A stretch of DNA of 64,000 nt from Chitinophagaceae bacterium (lineage in GTDB: Bacteria; Bacteroidota; Bacteroidia; Chitinophagales; Chitinophagaceae), in contig CANFKE010000001.1 of the NCBI GenBank assembly GCA_947447465.1, forward strand, positions 124,001 to 188,000, given 5' to 3'. Positions 16,606 through 26,362 of the stretch are shown here, piece by piece. The notes under the pieces are model-generated. The model searched no databases and was not told the origin of the DNA. It worked only from the letters and a program-made list of their open reading frames with translations. Position 1 is the stretch's first letter. The number at the start of each line of letters is the position of its first letter. A program made the translations under genes and the position numbers.

Positions 16606-19600
16606 TTATCTGAGCAATGTTACATTGCCACGCATATTTCTGATCTTTCCGGTAAGTGATGAAACAGCCTGTATATCGTAAACATATACACCAAATGGTT
16701 GAGGTTCACCTTTATAGGTTCCATCCCATCCTTCGCTGATGTTCTTCGTTTCGAAGACCATAACACCCCAACGGTTGAATATTCTGAAGTAATTGAGCTT
16801 AGCGATACCATCGATCAGGATCTTGAACTCATTGTTGGTGCCTGTACCCGGAGTAAATGCATTAGGAATACCATAAACATTATCTTCATTTACATGGAAG
16901 TAAACAGAGTCTTTAGCTACACAACCGTTCTCAGTAATACCTGTGGCAATGTAAATAGTATTGACATCAGGAGTTGCTACAGGGTCTGAAACAAAAGGAT
17001 TATCTAAACCCTCAGGAGGGAACCAGTTGAAACTAGAGCAATTGGTAATAGGCATTATGTGGTAAGACTCGCCGGGATATAATGTTACAGAATCGCCTGC
17101 ATTGATGCTGATCATTGCGGCCGGATAAACAGTAACATTTGCCATTGCAGTATCTGTACAGTTGTATAGATTGGTTGCAATGACCTGATATTGGATGTCT
17201 GCAACCGGATGAGCGATAGTATTGAGCCCGACTGTAGTGCTCAGGAAAGAACCCGGAGTCCATCTTACTGTAGATAATGGATTGTCAACTGTAGCGCGAT
17301 AAACGATACTGTCTCGAGGGCAGATAGCGGTATCTGCAGGTGCTACTGTTACAGATGGTTTAGGATTTACGACTACCTGAATAGAGTCGATAGGGCTTAC
17401 ACAGCCATTAACGGTCTGATTGAGGTAATAGAAATAAACACCCGGTACATTGGTAGGTGGTATAGGCGGTGTGGCAGTACCGACCCCTCCTGCACTGGAT
17501 GGGAACCACAATACACTAGTAGCATCTACGGCCTGTAATGGCGGAGCGTAGTCGTACTGGCAGAAAGTGAGCCATGTTACCCAAGGCGCTAACGGTGTTT
17601 GTTTAATGACCACTGTAGTGCTGGCAGTATTCTTACAGCCACCGGCATCCTGAGTAGTTACCTGATACACACCCGCATATTCCATAAGTGCCGGGAAGCG
17701 TGTAGGAGTAGCCCCTAAGAGCGGTGTTGAAATATACGGCCCGGACCAGGTATAGGTATTCCCCGGTGCGGAATTGGCAAACAGTTTAAGCGTATCACCT
17801 GAACAAACCGGGCTATTGCTGGTGACCGTGAGTGTTGGTGTAGTGGTAATGATCACATTAGTAGTTACAGTGGCAGAACAAGAGCCCATATAGGCCGTAA
17901 CGGTGTATAGACCACCTGCAGATGCCGGGGTGTTATTGATGCTTGTATTTTGATCTGTAGAGGTAAATCCACCCGGACCTGCCCAAGTATAAGTAGAGAC
18001 GCTATCGTCTGTTGCAAACAGTCGTAGGGTGTCGCCCTGACATATTGCCGAATTATTGGTGGCAACAGGAACCGAAGGCGTGGAGAGAATGTTGACATTG
18101 AAGCTCACCGTATCTGACGTACAACCATTCACGATCTCATAGACAGTGTAGATGCCTGTAGCAGCGGTGGTGACATTGAGTATTGAAGGGTTTTGCAGTA
18201 ATGAAGTAAAACCATTCGGTCCGCTCCAATGGAAAACACCTGTATATGGCGTAAACGATGCAGTAAGATTGAGGAGCTGACCCGCGCAAATAGGTGCATT
18301 GCTACCCACAATAGGATTGTATGGTGTTTGATTGATCAACACATTGGTAGCGGCACTGTCTTTACACAGACCAAGAGTAACAACTACTGTATAGTTGCCC
18401 GACATATTGGTCTGAGCATTATAAATAGTAGGGTTTTGCTGAGTAGAACTGTATGATGCCGGACCTGACCAGTGGTAGGTAACGCCTGCTGTTGCATCGC
18501 TAGAGTTTAGCTGCAACAGACTGTCTGAGCATATCGGACCATTGTTCCATGCTAATGGAATAACCGGGGTAGAATCTACCAGGAAGTTGTTGTAAGCGAT
18601 GGTAGTGACACAATTGCCATTTGCAGCATATACAGAGTACAGCCCTGATGCAGCAGTAGTGGCATTGGGAATAGTAGGGTGAGTAAGCGTAGATGTATAA
18701 CCGTTTGGTCCGCTCCAATGATACACCGCACCCGGGGTAATTGTAGCAGGGTCAAGCTGAAGATCTATTGTTCCGCCTGAACAAATACGAGTCTGAGGCA
18801 ACACATACGGAATGGCGGGTGTGGTATTGATGATCACCATTATGGTGTCAGTTGCCGAGCATGTGCCACTTGTGGCGGTAACGGTATAAATACCCGAATT
18901 AGCCGCTGTGACCCCTGTGAATACAGGGTTTTGCAATGTTGAGGTAAGAGGTCCGGGTCCACTCCAGTTCCATGATACACCACTGAGTGAGTCGGTAGCG
19001 TATAGTTGGAGATTATCTCCGTTACAGAGAGGACCATTACTACTATCTACGGGTTTGGATACGTTGATGACATTGATATGTACTGACGCGGTGTCTTTAC
19101 ATCCGTTTAGCGTGGCAATGACAGTATAAAAACCGGTGTCTGCACTGACAGCCGGAGCTATTGTAGGATTTTGTAAGGTAGAGGAAAATACGTTAGGTCC
19201 GCTCCAGTCATACGTTTGGCCTGTAGTAGTAGGGCCTGATGTAAGACTGATAGTGCCACCTGCGCAAATTGGGGAGTTGCTGCCGGCAGTGATCACCGGA
19301 TTCAATTTGATAGAAAAGTGTGTTATTTCTGTGTCAGGCACACCACCATACGTCTTAATGACCGTGTAGTCGCCTGAATCGAGGTAGCTGACGTTTGGTC
19401 TGGTCGGATTCTGTAATGTGCTGCTGAAGCCGTTAGGGCCTGTCCACAGGTAAGTAGCACCTGTAGAGTCGCCAAGAGCCTGTAATTTAAGGGTATCTCC
19501 CTGACAAACAGGGCCATTATTCAGAGGGGTAAGGCAGTCATTTACAACAATGGCCACACTCTTGATGCTCTGGGTACTGGTAACCGCACCTGTACTGCCA

Positions 19601-20265
19601 CTGAAGCCGAAATAGCCTGTAATGCCCAATGGATATGGAGCAGTAGAGGAAATGGATGGAGTAGCACTATAGTTGAGGTAAACTCTTATGTTTCCAAGGA
19701 AATAAGTGACCTTAACGTGGTGCCATGCGCCATCTGTAATGAAATTCTGGTTGGTAAGCACCGGAGCGATCTGCCCAGTTGCAGAGCCTTCGGTATAGCT
19801 TGCTGTAGTGCCGTTGTAACCCAGCAATGTGATCAATGGATTGTCTGCACCCGCAGCACTGTTGTTGTTGTAAGTGTCAAATATCAGTACCATACCGTTA
19901 GGGTTGGTAGGCAAACCAATAGAAGACCCTGTAGATGCAGTTGAAGGAGTGGTCGTGAGGAACCAGAATGCGATACCATCAGCTACGCCGCCGCTACCAG
20001 GTACTATCTTGAAGTCAAAATCAGCTACCCATTGACACCAACCTGCCATGTTGATAGCGGTATTGTAGTAGCAATAGGATGCTGTTCCTCCTGTAGTATT
20101 GGTGAGTCGCATTGTGCTATCTACAACGGCTGCAGGGCCCGATGGAGAACTGCCGTAATTCCACCCTGTAGTAACAAGCGGATAGCCTGACAATGAAATA
20201 TTGATCTGGCTACGACCTGCAACAGCGCACGTGACAAAAAGTATGAGTAAAAATATTTTTTTCAT
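16606..20265 (-). CDS. T9SS type-B surface protein: lectin-like domain plus Ig-like repeats
   Basis: A 1219-aa secreted protein. Residues 1-20 are a signal peptide (MKKIFLLILFVTCAVAGRSQ). About 21-245 form an L-type lectin-like sandwich (ADGIAFWFLTTTP, NPNGMVLIFDTYNN, WHHVKVTYFLGNIRVYLN), inferred to bind glycans. From about 250 to 900 there are eight Ig/PKD-like repeats with a C...G.TL.L and YxWSGPxGFxSTLQNPT signature, followed by three more divergent units. The last ~95 residues are a type-B T9SS (gliding-motility-associated) domain: NAFTPGTGTNNEFKI, YFRIFNRWGVMVFE, GWDGTYKG. Type-B proteins are usually surface-attached. A TATTTTTA box lies about 46 nt upstream. Glycan binding is predicted from fold resemblance only. 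Confidence 0.88.
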   Translation of the reverse strand: MKKIFLLILFVTCAVAGRSQINISLSGYPLVTTGWNYGSSPSGPAAVVDSTMRLTNTTGGTASYCYYNTAINMAGWCQWVADFDFKIVPGSGGVADGIAFWFLTTTPSTASTGSSIGLPTNPNGMVLIFDTYNNNSAAGADNPLITLLGYNGTTASYTEGSATGQIAPVLTNQNFITDGAWHHVKVTYFLGNIRVYLNYSATPSISSTAPYPLGITGYFGFSGSTGAVTSTQSIKSVAIVVNDCLTPLNNGPVCQGDTLKLQALGDSTGATYLWTGPNGFSSTLQNPTRPNVSYLDSGDYTVIKTYGGVPDTEITHFSIKLNPVITAGSNSPICAGGTISLTSGPTTTGQTYDWSGPNVFSSTLQNPTIAPAVSADTGFYTVIATLNGCKDTASVHINVINVSKPVDSSNGPLCNGDNLQLYATDSLSGVSWNWSGPGPLTSTLQNPVFTGVTAANSGIYTVTATSGTCSATDTIMVIINTTPAIPYVLPQTRICSGGTIDLQLDPATITPGAVYHWSGPNGYTSTLTHPTIPNATTAASGLYSVYAANGNCVTTIAYNNFLVDSTPVIPLAWNNGPICSDSLLQLNSSDATAGVTYHWSGPASYSSTQQNPTIYNAQTNMSGNYTVVVTLGLCKDSAATNVLINQTPYNPIVGSNAPICAGQLLNLTASFTPYTGVFHWSGPNGFTSLLQNPSILNVTTAATGIYTVYEIVNGCTSDTVSFNVNILSTPSVPVATNNSAICQGDTLRLFATDDSVSTYTWAGPGGFTSTDQNTSINNTPASAGGLYTVTAYMGSCSATVTTNVIITTTPTLTVTSNSPVCSGDTLKLFANSAPGNTYTWSGPYISTPLLGATPTRFPALMEYAGVYQVTTQDAGGCKNTASTTVVIKQTPLAPWVTWLTFCQYDYAPPLQAVDATSVLWFPSSAGGVGTATPPIPPTNVPGVYFYYLNQTVNGCVSPIDSIQVVVNPKPSVTVAPADTAICPRDSIVYRATVDNPLSTVRWTPGSFLSTTVGLNTIAHPVADIQYQVIATNLYNCTDTAMANVTVYPAAMISINAGDSVTLYPGESYHIMPITNCSSFNWFPPEGLDNPFVSDPVATPDVNTIYIATGITENGCVAKDSVYFHVNEDNVYGIPNAFTPGTGTNNEFKILIDGIAKLNYFRIFNRWGVMVFETKNISEGWDGTYKGEPQPFGVYVYDIQAVSSLTGKIRNMRGNVTLLR

Positions 20266-20564
20266 TTCGTATATGATGTTACAGATAAGGCATCAGTGGT
20301 ACATAACTCGTAAAAATAACAAACATTAATGAACTATTATACTATATAAGAGAAATTTTTACATCTTATTGATAGTTATTATGAGCATTTAACCCCATTT
20401 GTAATCAATTGTCAATAAATATCAATCGATCTAATAGAAATTATTCTACATAAAACAAAGTCAAATAGCAACATCAACTCACAAAATGAGCGATATGTTA
20501 TTAATAGACAGATAATTTTGTGGAAAGGATGGGTGTAACTGTAGATGTGTCGAACAAACGAGCG

Positions 20565-20963
20565 TCAGTCGTTCCAATTATTTTTTCTCTGGCTTTTTTT
20601 GAGCGATTCTTTCTTCTTTGATTCCAGTCTTTTTTCCTTGGCTGCTTTTGATGGCCGGGATTGTTTTCGCTTTTTAGGAACAACAAGACTTGCTGCTACT
20701 AACGCTTCCAATTTTTGTTTGGCTATGGCTTTATTTTCTAGCTGAGATCTGGTTTCGCTGCTCCTTACCAATAAGAATCCGTCTTTATTGATACGGCGGG
20801 ATAGTTTTGCTGCGATCAATAGTTTTTCTTCCTCGGTAAATAATGCAGACTTGCTTACCGGCCACCAGGCTTCCGCCATTGTTTCCACTTTGTTTACATT
20901 CTGCCCACCGCTTCCGCCACTACGTGCAGTTTTAAAAAATATTTCAGTGCTAAGGTCTTTCAC
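20565..20963 (-). CDS. arfB: Alternative ribosome-rescue factor ArfB (GGQ peptidyl-tRNA hydrolase)
   Basis: A 132-aa protein related to the catalytic domain of class I release factors. It holds the catalytic loop GSGGQNVNKVET, in which GGQ hydrolyses peptidyl-tRNA on stalled ribosomes. The C-terminus is a long lysine/arginine-rich tail (KKRKQSRPSKAAKEKR..., KKSQRKNNW) that, in ArfB/ICT1, enters the empty mRNA channel. I start it at the GTG at 20963, 4 nt after a -7 box; the nearest upstream ATG (21032) would run into the divergent reductase gene. The GTG start gives the normal ArfB N-terminus (KDLSTEIFFKTARS). Confidence 0.88.
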   Translation of the reverse strand: MKDLSTEIFFKTARSGGSGGQNVNKVETMAEAWWPVSKSALFTEEEKLLIAAKLSRRINKDGFLLVRSSETRSQLENKAIAKQKLEALVAASLVVPKKRKQSRPSKAAKEKRLESKKKESLKKSQRKNNWND

Positions 20964-20967
20964 TTTA

Positions 20968-20975
20968 CAAAGGTA
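20968..20975 (-). promoter_or_regulatory. -7 promoter box, arfB
   Basis: TACCTTTG on the minus strand ends 4 nt before the GTG at 20963. It supports a leaderless mRNA starting on GUG. Confidence 0.6.
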
Positions 20976-21015
20976 ATTATATGGCAGCAGATTCATTATT
21001 TTTATCATCCGGTCT

Positions 21016-22068
21016 ATGCCATCTGATACCACTCATTTCCGATCTGTAATTATTACTGACATAAAGCAGGAAACTGCCGGTGTGAAAACTTTTACTGTAA
21101 CATACGACAACAGGGAAAGAGTATCATACGCTGCAGGTCAGTTCATAACCTTGGTATTTCAGCACCATGGTCAAGAGGAAAGACGCTCTTATTCAATATC
21201 CTCATGTAATGATCTAATAGAACAACTTTCTTTTACGGTAAAACGATTAGATAATGGCGCCTATTCCCGCATGTTGCATGATAAGGCAAAAGTAGGTGAC
21301 CAATTGTTGGTAGCAGGTATTTCCGGATTGTTTACACTGCCGCAAAGCATACAAGCCGGGGAGCAGTTTTTCTTTTTTGCAGCAGGCATAGGTATCACAC
21401 CTATTTATTCGTTGATCAGATCATTACGTATTCAGCAACCGGAAACAGCAGTGGTATTGATCTACAGCAATCGTAACCAAGAGGAAGTAGTGTTTTATAA
21501 TGAATTGAAAGAGCTGGCAGCAAAGAGTAACGGAAAGTTGCGTATTGAATTTTTGTACAGTACTGCATTCAATTTGTCCAGAGCCCGCTTGAACAAGGCA
21601 TTGGTAAGACAACTTTTGAATGAATACAAGTTAGTGTCGGTCAAGCATTTATATAGCTTTGTATGCGGACCTCATGACTATATGCGTATGGTCATCTATG
21701 CACTGGAGGAGAATGGTGTGGCCGATGACAGGATAAGAAGGGAAAATTTTAATGTCAATGAACGTCCAGCAATTCTAGCAATGCCCCCGGATACTAATGC
21801 GCATAAAGTGACCCTGATACACAATGGTATCAGACATGAGGTAATTTGTCAATACCCGGATACTCTATTAATGGCTGCAAAGAAGAATGGCATTACATTG
21901 CCCTACAGTTGTGAAACCGGCAGGTGTGGAAGTTGTGTAGCACGATGCACCAAGGGAGAGGTTTGGCACTCTTATAATGAGGTGTTGATGGATATGGATC
22001 TGAGACATGGTAGTATCCTAACCTGCACGGGGTATCCTATAGGGGGAGATGTAACTATAGAAGTTTAA
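21016..22068 (+). CDS. Flavin/[2Fe-2S] oxidoreductase (ferredoxin-NADP reductase type)
   Basis: A 350-aa PaaE/HmpA-like electron-transfer protein. Residues ~5-105 are an FAD-binding barrel with the RRSYSISS flavin motif. About 110-230 bind NAD(P)H (FFFAAGIGITPIYSLIRSL, and FVCGPHDYM near the end). About 260-350 are a plant-type ferredoxin domain whose cluster cysteines lie in PYSCETGRCGSCVARC and, further on, ILTC. It would pass electrons from NAD(P)H through FAD to the iron-sulphur cluster and on to an unknown partner oxygenase or reductase. No paa genes are nearby, so a phenylacetate role is not supported. It overlaps the convergent membrane-protein gene by 4 bp at the stop codons. Confidence 0.85.
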   Translation: MPSDTTHFRSVIITDIKQETAGVKTFTVTYDNRERVSYAAGQFITLVFQHHGQEERRSYSISSCNDLIEQLSFTVKRLDNGAYSRMLHDKAKVGDQLLVAGISGLFTLPQSIQAGEQFFFFAAGIGITPIYSLIRSLRIQQPETAVVLIYSNRNQEEVVFYNELKELAAKSNGKLRIEFLYSTAFNLSRARLNKALVRQLLNEYKLVSVKHLYSFVCGPHDYMRMVIYALEENGVADDRIRRENFNVNERPAILAMPPDTNAHKVTLIHNGIRHEVICQYPDTLLMAAKKNGITLPYSCETGRCGSCVARCTKGEVWHSYNEVLMDMDLRHGSILTCTGYPIGGDVTIEV

Positions 22069-23756
22069 TACTGCTCTATGCCTGTTTTTCCCATATCAAC
22101 AGTATGCCACCGGTGGCCTGTCTGGAATAACAATAAGAACTCTGATGCGGGCTTTCGGAGAGTGAGTTCATACATATGTCCCTGGTCTTTCATGTTGATA
22201 GTATAGTCAGAATTGCTATAGCTATGTCCACCCTGCATAGCATACCACCACCATGTGCCCCACTGGTTGAGTGTGACCTGTATAGTGCTGTCATTAAGAA
22301 CGGTAATATGGGCGCCATCATCCGGAGTAAGCATATTGTAGGCCATAGCATCGTACACTTTTGGCTTGATAGGTTGAGCCGGCAAAAGGTTGTCATGCAT
22401 CATTTTGAACTCACTTTCTTCTTCCGCTCCTATCATGGCGGCACCCTGCATATTCTGAGGCAGATCCAGCAGGATAATTGTCTTGTCGGCACTGTAAGGA
22501 AACGTGTGTAACAAGGAGCTGATGATACGCTCAGATTTCATCCAATAGCGGGATAGTTGAATAGCAAATCTCAGATTGATCAATGCGTATAATGTGATAA
22601 TGCCTATGCGGATGGCTGATAAAGATATGTAACTGATGAGCAGTGCCAGGATCATATATACGAATGCATTGGCGAAGTAGGTATAACGATCGTAAATGAT
22701 AAGCATGATATCGCCGAACCAAAGAGGAACTAGCAATGCGAGGGTTATGAGTAACCACATGAATAACAGGCTTGCTACCTTGCCCTTGCCCTGCATGGCA
22801 CGAAAGCGGAGTATGATATAAGTGCAGACTATAATGACAATACAATAGAATGTTATGACCCCTGCTGTCGCGTCCAGCCAACCATATACAATATGCTTTT
22901 GCGTATTGGTAAAGAACCGACCCAGTATCAATGTATGAAACAAATGTTTAGCAGGTTTACCAAGACCCTCCTGCAGGGCATTGCTTACAGCGCCTTTGCC
23001 AATATGTGCTACCCATGTTCCGTAATACAGTCGGAACATGCATAGATGGAGAATGAACAATAAGATCTGCGGGATGGAGATATATGCCAGTAGCTTTGTA
23101 AACGTTCTTTTATGAAAAGCATCGTTGAGTCTGTAAAAAACAGCCATGCAGGCAACAAGCCACGGTGTTATATAAAATATCTCCAATGAAAATGTGGACA
23201 GAAAAAAAAGAATGCCTGCGAACCAGAGATACTTATTCTTTTCGGTGTGGATATATTCTTGTGTGCAATTAAGGATAAGCAGCAGCAGCAACATGCCCTG
23301 CAGATAGTGGAACGACGGCTCCCATACAATTACCTCAGCCGCATAGGGGCTGATACAGAATAGTGCTGTGCCGGTAAGAGATATAACAGAGGCACTTGCC
23401 ACACCTGAATCTTTCAATAGCCGCACACACAGGCGATAAAGCAGACTACAGTTGGCAGCATGGAGGGTAATGAACAACAAATGCCAGGGCCAGGGGTGGG
23501 TGCCTGCCACCTGATGAAACAGCCATGTGTTGAGTTGTGTGAATTGATACAGACTTTGCACCCTGTAATGGGTTCGATTGATATTATCCCAGAATCCAAA
23601 TTTAAGTGTCTGGTCGAGCCAGCCGGTATAGTCAGCAACAAACCCGGCTTTGGCAGCAGGGAAATACATTACGAACAATATAGCCCACGCCAACCCGAAT
23701 ACAATGTTTGTAGCGAGGGGTCTGGATAACCGTTGTCTGAGGTTTTGTAGTTGCAC
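22065..23756 (-). CDS. Multi-spanning membrane protein, GT-C glycosyltransferase-like
   Basis: A hydrophobic protein of about 563 aa with roughly ten or more transmembrane segments through residue ~430, then a soluble extracytoplasmic C-terminal region. The N-terminal part resembles GT-C enzymes that use lipid-linked sugars (an acidic loop AGFVADYTGWLDQ early in the chain), but I cannot assign a subfamily. I use the GTG at 23756 as start because a -7 box (23776-23783) lies upstream. The longer frame from 23912 would overlap mgtE and add 52 residues without homology-like character. It is downstream of mgtE on the same strand but separately promoted. Confidence 0.7.
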   Translation of the reverse strand: MQLQNLRQRLSRPLATNIVFGLAWAILFVMYFPAAKAGFVADYTGWLDQTLKFGFWDNINRTHYRVQSLYQFTQLNTWLFHQVAGTHPWPWHLLFITLHAANCSLLYRLCVRLLKDSGVASASVISLTGTALFCISPYAAEVIVWEPSFHYLQGMLLLLLILNCTQEYIHTEKNKYLWFAGILFFLSTFSLEIFYITPWLVACMAVFYRLNDAFHKRTFTKLLAYISIPQILLFILHLCMFRLYYGTWVAHIGKGAVSNALQEGLGKPAKHLFHTLILGRFFTNTQKHIVYGWLDATAGVITFYCIVIIVCTYIILRFRAMQGKGKVASLLFMWLLITLALLVPLWFGDIMLIIYDRYTYFANAFVYMILALLISYISLSAIRIGIITLYALINLRFAIQLSRYWMKSERIISSLLHTFPYSADKTIILLDLPQNMQGAAMIGAEEESEFKMMHDNLLPAQPIKPKVYDAMAYNMLTPDDGAHITVLNDSTIQVTLNQWGTWWWYAMQGGHSYSNSDYTINMKDQGHMYELTLRKPASEFLLLFQTGHRWHTVDMGKTGIEQY

Positions 23757-23775
23757 TTTAAAAAATAGATATGGA

Positions 23776-23783
23776 CAAATATA
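23776..23783 (-). promoter_or_regulatory. -7 promoter box, GT-C-like membrane protein
   Basis: TATATTTG on the minus strand ends 19 nt before the GTG at 23756. The in-frame ATG at 23912 lies upstream of this box. Confidence 0.55.
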
Positions 23784-23853
23784 AACACTTGGATGATAAC
23801 AGACAGCCGGATCGGCAAACGAGCTAACATAGTGTGTGGGTCGTTCTGTTGTC

Positions 23854-25581
23854 TTATTTGTACTTTGTCTCCAATGCTTTCCATTGACCCGTAGTCGGGT
23901 ACATGACCACATATTTGCCGATATCGCGTTTCAATGTCACATCGTAATAAGACCAGCCCGCAGGAAGATCGAGCGCATAATCTTCATCCTGATAGTGGCC
24001 TGCAAACTTAAAGTTACGCAGCAGCGTGCCTGTATTATTGCCCAGAGGCACACGAATGGTATGCACATTGACGAAGTATGGTTGTGCATCAGGTCTGTCA
24101 GCGTTGGCCATTGCTAAGGTCACAATGGTCATATTGCTGTTGTGGACCACTGCAAGGGGCGTTTTGTCATTGGCACCGAGAATGGTGCCCCGTAAAATAA
24201 TAGCCGCGAAACTGAAATAGATGATCAGGCCGGTAACATCTACCAATGTAGCCACAAAAGGTGCGGAAGAAGTGGCAGGGTCAAGACCCAGTCGCTTTAA
24301 TATCATAGGGATCATAGAGCCACTAAGTGTACCCCACAAAACTATACCTACTAATGATAATGATACGGTGAGCGCTGTCAGATACCAGTAGTTGCCTGTT
24401 CCCGGCGCTCCCCATGCTCCCTTAATGCCATAATTGCTCCAATGTAGTTGCTGCCATATAGCTATGCGGATGAAGCCTATTACCCCTAATATTAATCCAA
24501 GTGTAAGCCCCGACATGATCTCGCGGCGCATAACGTACCACCACTTACGAGTAGTAAATTCATTGAGTGCCATGGCGCGGATAATAAGCGTTGCTGCCTG
24601 CGATCCGCTGTTGCCACCGCTGGATATAATTAGTGGCACGAACAGGGAGAGCACTATGGCCGCATCGAGCTCATCCTGAAAATGCCCCATGGCGGTAGCG
24701 GTAAGCATCTCACTGAGGAATAGAATGATGAGCCATACGGCGCGTTTGCGGATAAGGGTGAAGAAAGGTGTTTTAACATACGGCAGGTCGAGCGATTCCA
24801 AACCACCGAACTGCTGCATGTCTTTAGTGTCCTTTTCTTCAGCTACATCCATCACGTCATCGATGGTTACCACACCCATCACAATATTATTGCTGTTGGT
24901 AACCGGTATGGCCACGCGGTCGTACTCTTTGAACTTCTGGATGGCATTATCAATACTATCCTGAATGTCCAGTTTTACATAGAATCCATCCATTATGTCG
25001 GCAATGGTCTTGGAGCCTTCATTCAAGACCAGTCGGCGGATAGGGATCTCATCTATGAGTTTGCCATCATTATCAACAACAAAGATCACGTTAGCTGCAG
25101 GGGTATCGGTATAGAAGCGACGTATATGTTCACGTGCCTGACCAATGGTCCACTCTTTGCGTACTGTGGTGAATTTAGTATTGATCAGACGGGCTACACT
25201 TTTCTCAGGATAACCCAAAAGGTCATAAGTAGCCAGTCTGTTCTTATCGTCCAGCAGGTTCAGATACTCGGTTACCTCTATGCCATCTAATTCATCAAAG
25301 AACGAAACCCTGTCATTAGATGTTAGCGCATTAAGGAGATTAGATATCTGCGGGCGAGGCATATCTTCAGTAACATCGCGTTGCAGTACGTGATTGAGGT
25401 GCGGGAATATCTTTATCTCAACATCTTCAGGAAGTGCCAGGAATGTGTGGACGGCATAATCATGAGGTAGGGTCTCTAATATCTTAGAAACCTCAGCAGC
25501 ATAGTCATCGTCCTTGCTGTGTGCCAGCAGGTCGCTGAAATCGCCCTCCAGAATTTTCTCCCTCAGGTCCTGAACCAACAT
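23854..25581 (-). CDS. mgtE: Magnesium transporter MgtE with C-terminal extension
   Basis: A 575-aa MgtE-type Mg2+ channel of the inner membrane. About residues 1-130 are the helical N domain (superhelical acidic region that senses Mg2+), 135-260 a CBS pair (YTDTPAANVIFVVDNDGKL..., VAIPVTNSNNIVMGVVTIDD), and ~285-470 five membrane helices with the pore sequence ISSGGNSGSQAATL. MgtE normally ends at the last helix, giving about 450 aa. Here roughly 105 extra soluble residues follow (about 470-575), predicted cytoplasmic or periplasmic depending on topology, and they match no domain I recognise. A -7 box lies 58 nt upstream. Confidence 0.9.
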   Translation of the reverse strand: MLVQDLREKILEGDFSDLLAHSKDDDYAAEVSKILETLPHDYAVHTFLALPEDVEIKIFPHLNHVLQRDVTEDMPRPQISNLLNALTSNDRVSFFDELDGIEVTEYLNLLDDKNRLATYDLLGYPEKSVARLINTKFTTVRKEWTIGQAREHIRRFYTDTPAANVIFVVDNDGKLIDEIPIRRLVLNEGSKTIADIMDGFYVKLDIQDSIDNAIQKFKEYDRVAIPVTNSNNIVMGVVTIDDVMDVAEEKDTKDMQQFGGLESLDLPYVKTPFFTLIRKRAVWLIILFLSEMLTATAMGHFQDELDAAIVLSLFVPLIISSGGNSGSQAATLIIRAMALNEFTTRKWWYVMRREIMSGLTLGLILGVIGFIRIAIWQQLHWSNYGIKGAWGAPGTGNYWYLTALTVSLSLVGIVLWGTLSGSMIPMILKRLGLDPATSSAPFVATLVDVTGLIIYFSFAAIILRGTILGANDKTPLAVVHNSNMTIVTLAMANADRPDAQPYFVNVHTIRVPLGNNTGTLLRNFKFAGHYQDEDYALDLPAGWSYYDVTLKRDIGKYVVMYPTTGQWKALETKYK

Positions 25582-25639
25582 TATCAGCTATCATTTTATT
25601 GATTTGTAAACAGGCAATACACCTACTTGCGCAGGTGTG

Positions 25640-25647
25640 CAAAATTA
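25640..25647 (-). promoter_or_regulatory. -7 promoter box, mgtE
   Basis: TAATTTTG on the minus strand, 58 nt upstream of the ATG at 25581. It leaves a leader long enough to hold regulation, but no Mg2+ riboswitch fold was recognised. Confidence 0.45.
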
Positions 25648-25736
25648 CCCTAAATTTTGTGGGTGGGAAATTTTATTTGGGTGGAGGGAGTTAACAAATA
25701 GCCATATTTTCGTATGTTGTTCATAATATTAGGCAT

Positions 25737-26330
25737 ATGACAGTTAAAACGATCTTCGACCACCCAGATACAAAGATATTTGCTGTTACAAATAGCAGTT
25801 CGGATAACGAATTGGAATGGACAATTGAACCAACCCAACTTTTGCTGATTCCCGATCATGAAGGGGAATATATTGTTAAGGCAAAAAAGGTTTGCAGTAA
25901 CAGGATCGAAGAATGTTATCTATTGATCATAACACCTGAGCGGATCGCAGAAACGGTTATCAAAAAAGGATTAACAGATGCTGCATGTACAGGTAGTATT
26001 TATGATGAAAATTGTTCTGTTATTCCTGTGGTTGGTGCCAGATGCTTTGGCGATTATAACCTTTATTATGCACAAGAAGATCCGCAGATTGGCATTGGTA
26101 TTCTTAAAGAAAGTCTGGCTGTGTCAGAAAATGTTGAGATCGTAGCGGAGGATCTGGGTTATATATTAAGGGATGAGGGCCAAATACAAGAAGCAATTAC
26201 AGCGTTTGAGATCAGTGCAAAACGATCTCCGACTTCAGAATTTATTTACTTGGAACTTGCCCAATTGTATGAGAAGTTAGGTAACAATGATAAGGCTGAT
26301 GAATATCAAAAGAAATATGAAGCATGTTAA
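25737..26330 (+). CDS. TPR-containing protein of unknown function
   Basis: A 197-aa soluble protein without signal peptide. The first ~110 residues are not recognisable. They contain several cysteines (VCSNRIEECY, AACTGSIYDENCSV, GARCF). Residues ~110-197 form two TPR-like helix pairs (GILKESLAVSENVEIVAEDL, IYLELAQLYEKLGNNDKADE). It is a lone plus-strand gene between two minus-strand genes, 155 nt from mgtE's start. It is probably a scaffold protein; no partner is suggested by context. Confidence 0.6.
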   Translation: MTVKTIFDHPDTKIFAVTNSSSDNELEWTIEPTQLLLIPDHEGEYIVKAKKVCSNRIEECYLLIITPERIAETVIKKGLTDAACTGSIYDENCSVIPVVGARCFGDYNLYYAQEDPQIGIGILKESLAVSENVEIVAEDLGYILRDEGQIQEAITAFEISAKRSPTSEFIYLELAQLYEKLGNNDKADEYQKKYEAC

Positions 26331-26362
26331 CACAATGCTTGCTGTGATATCAAATCAAGCCA

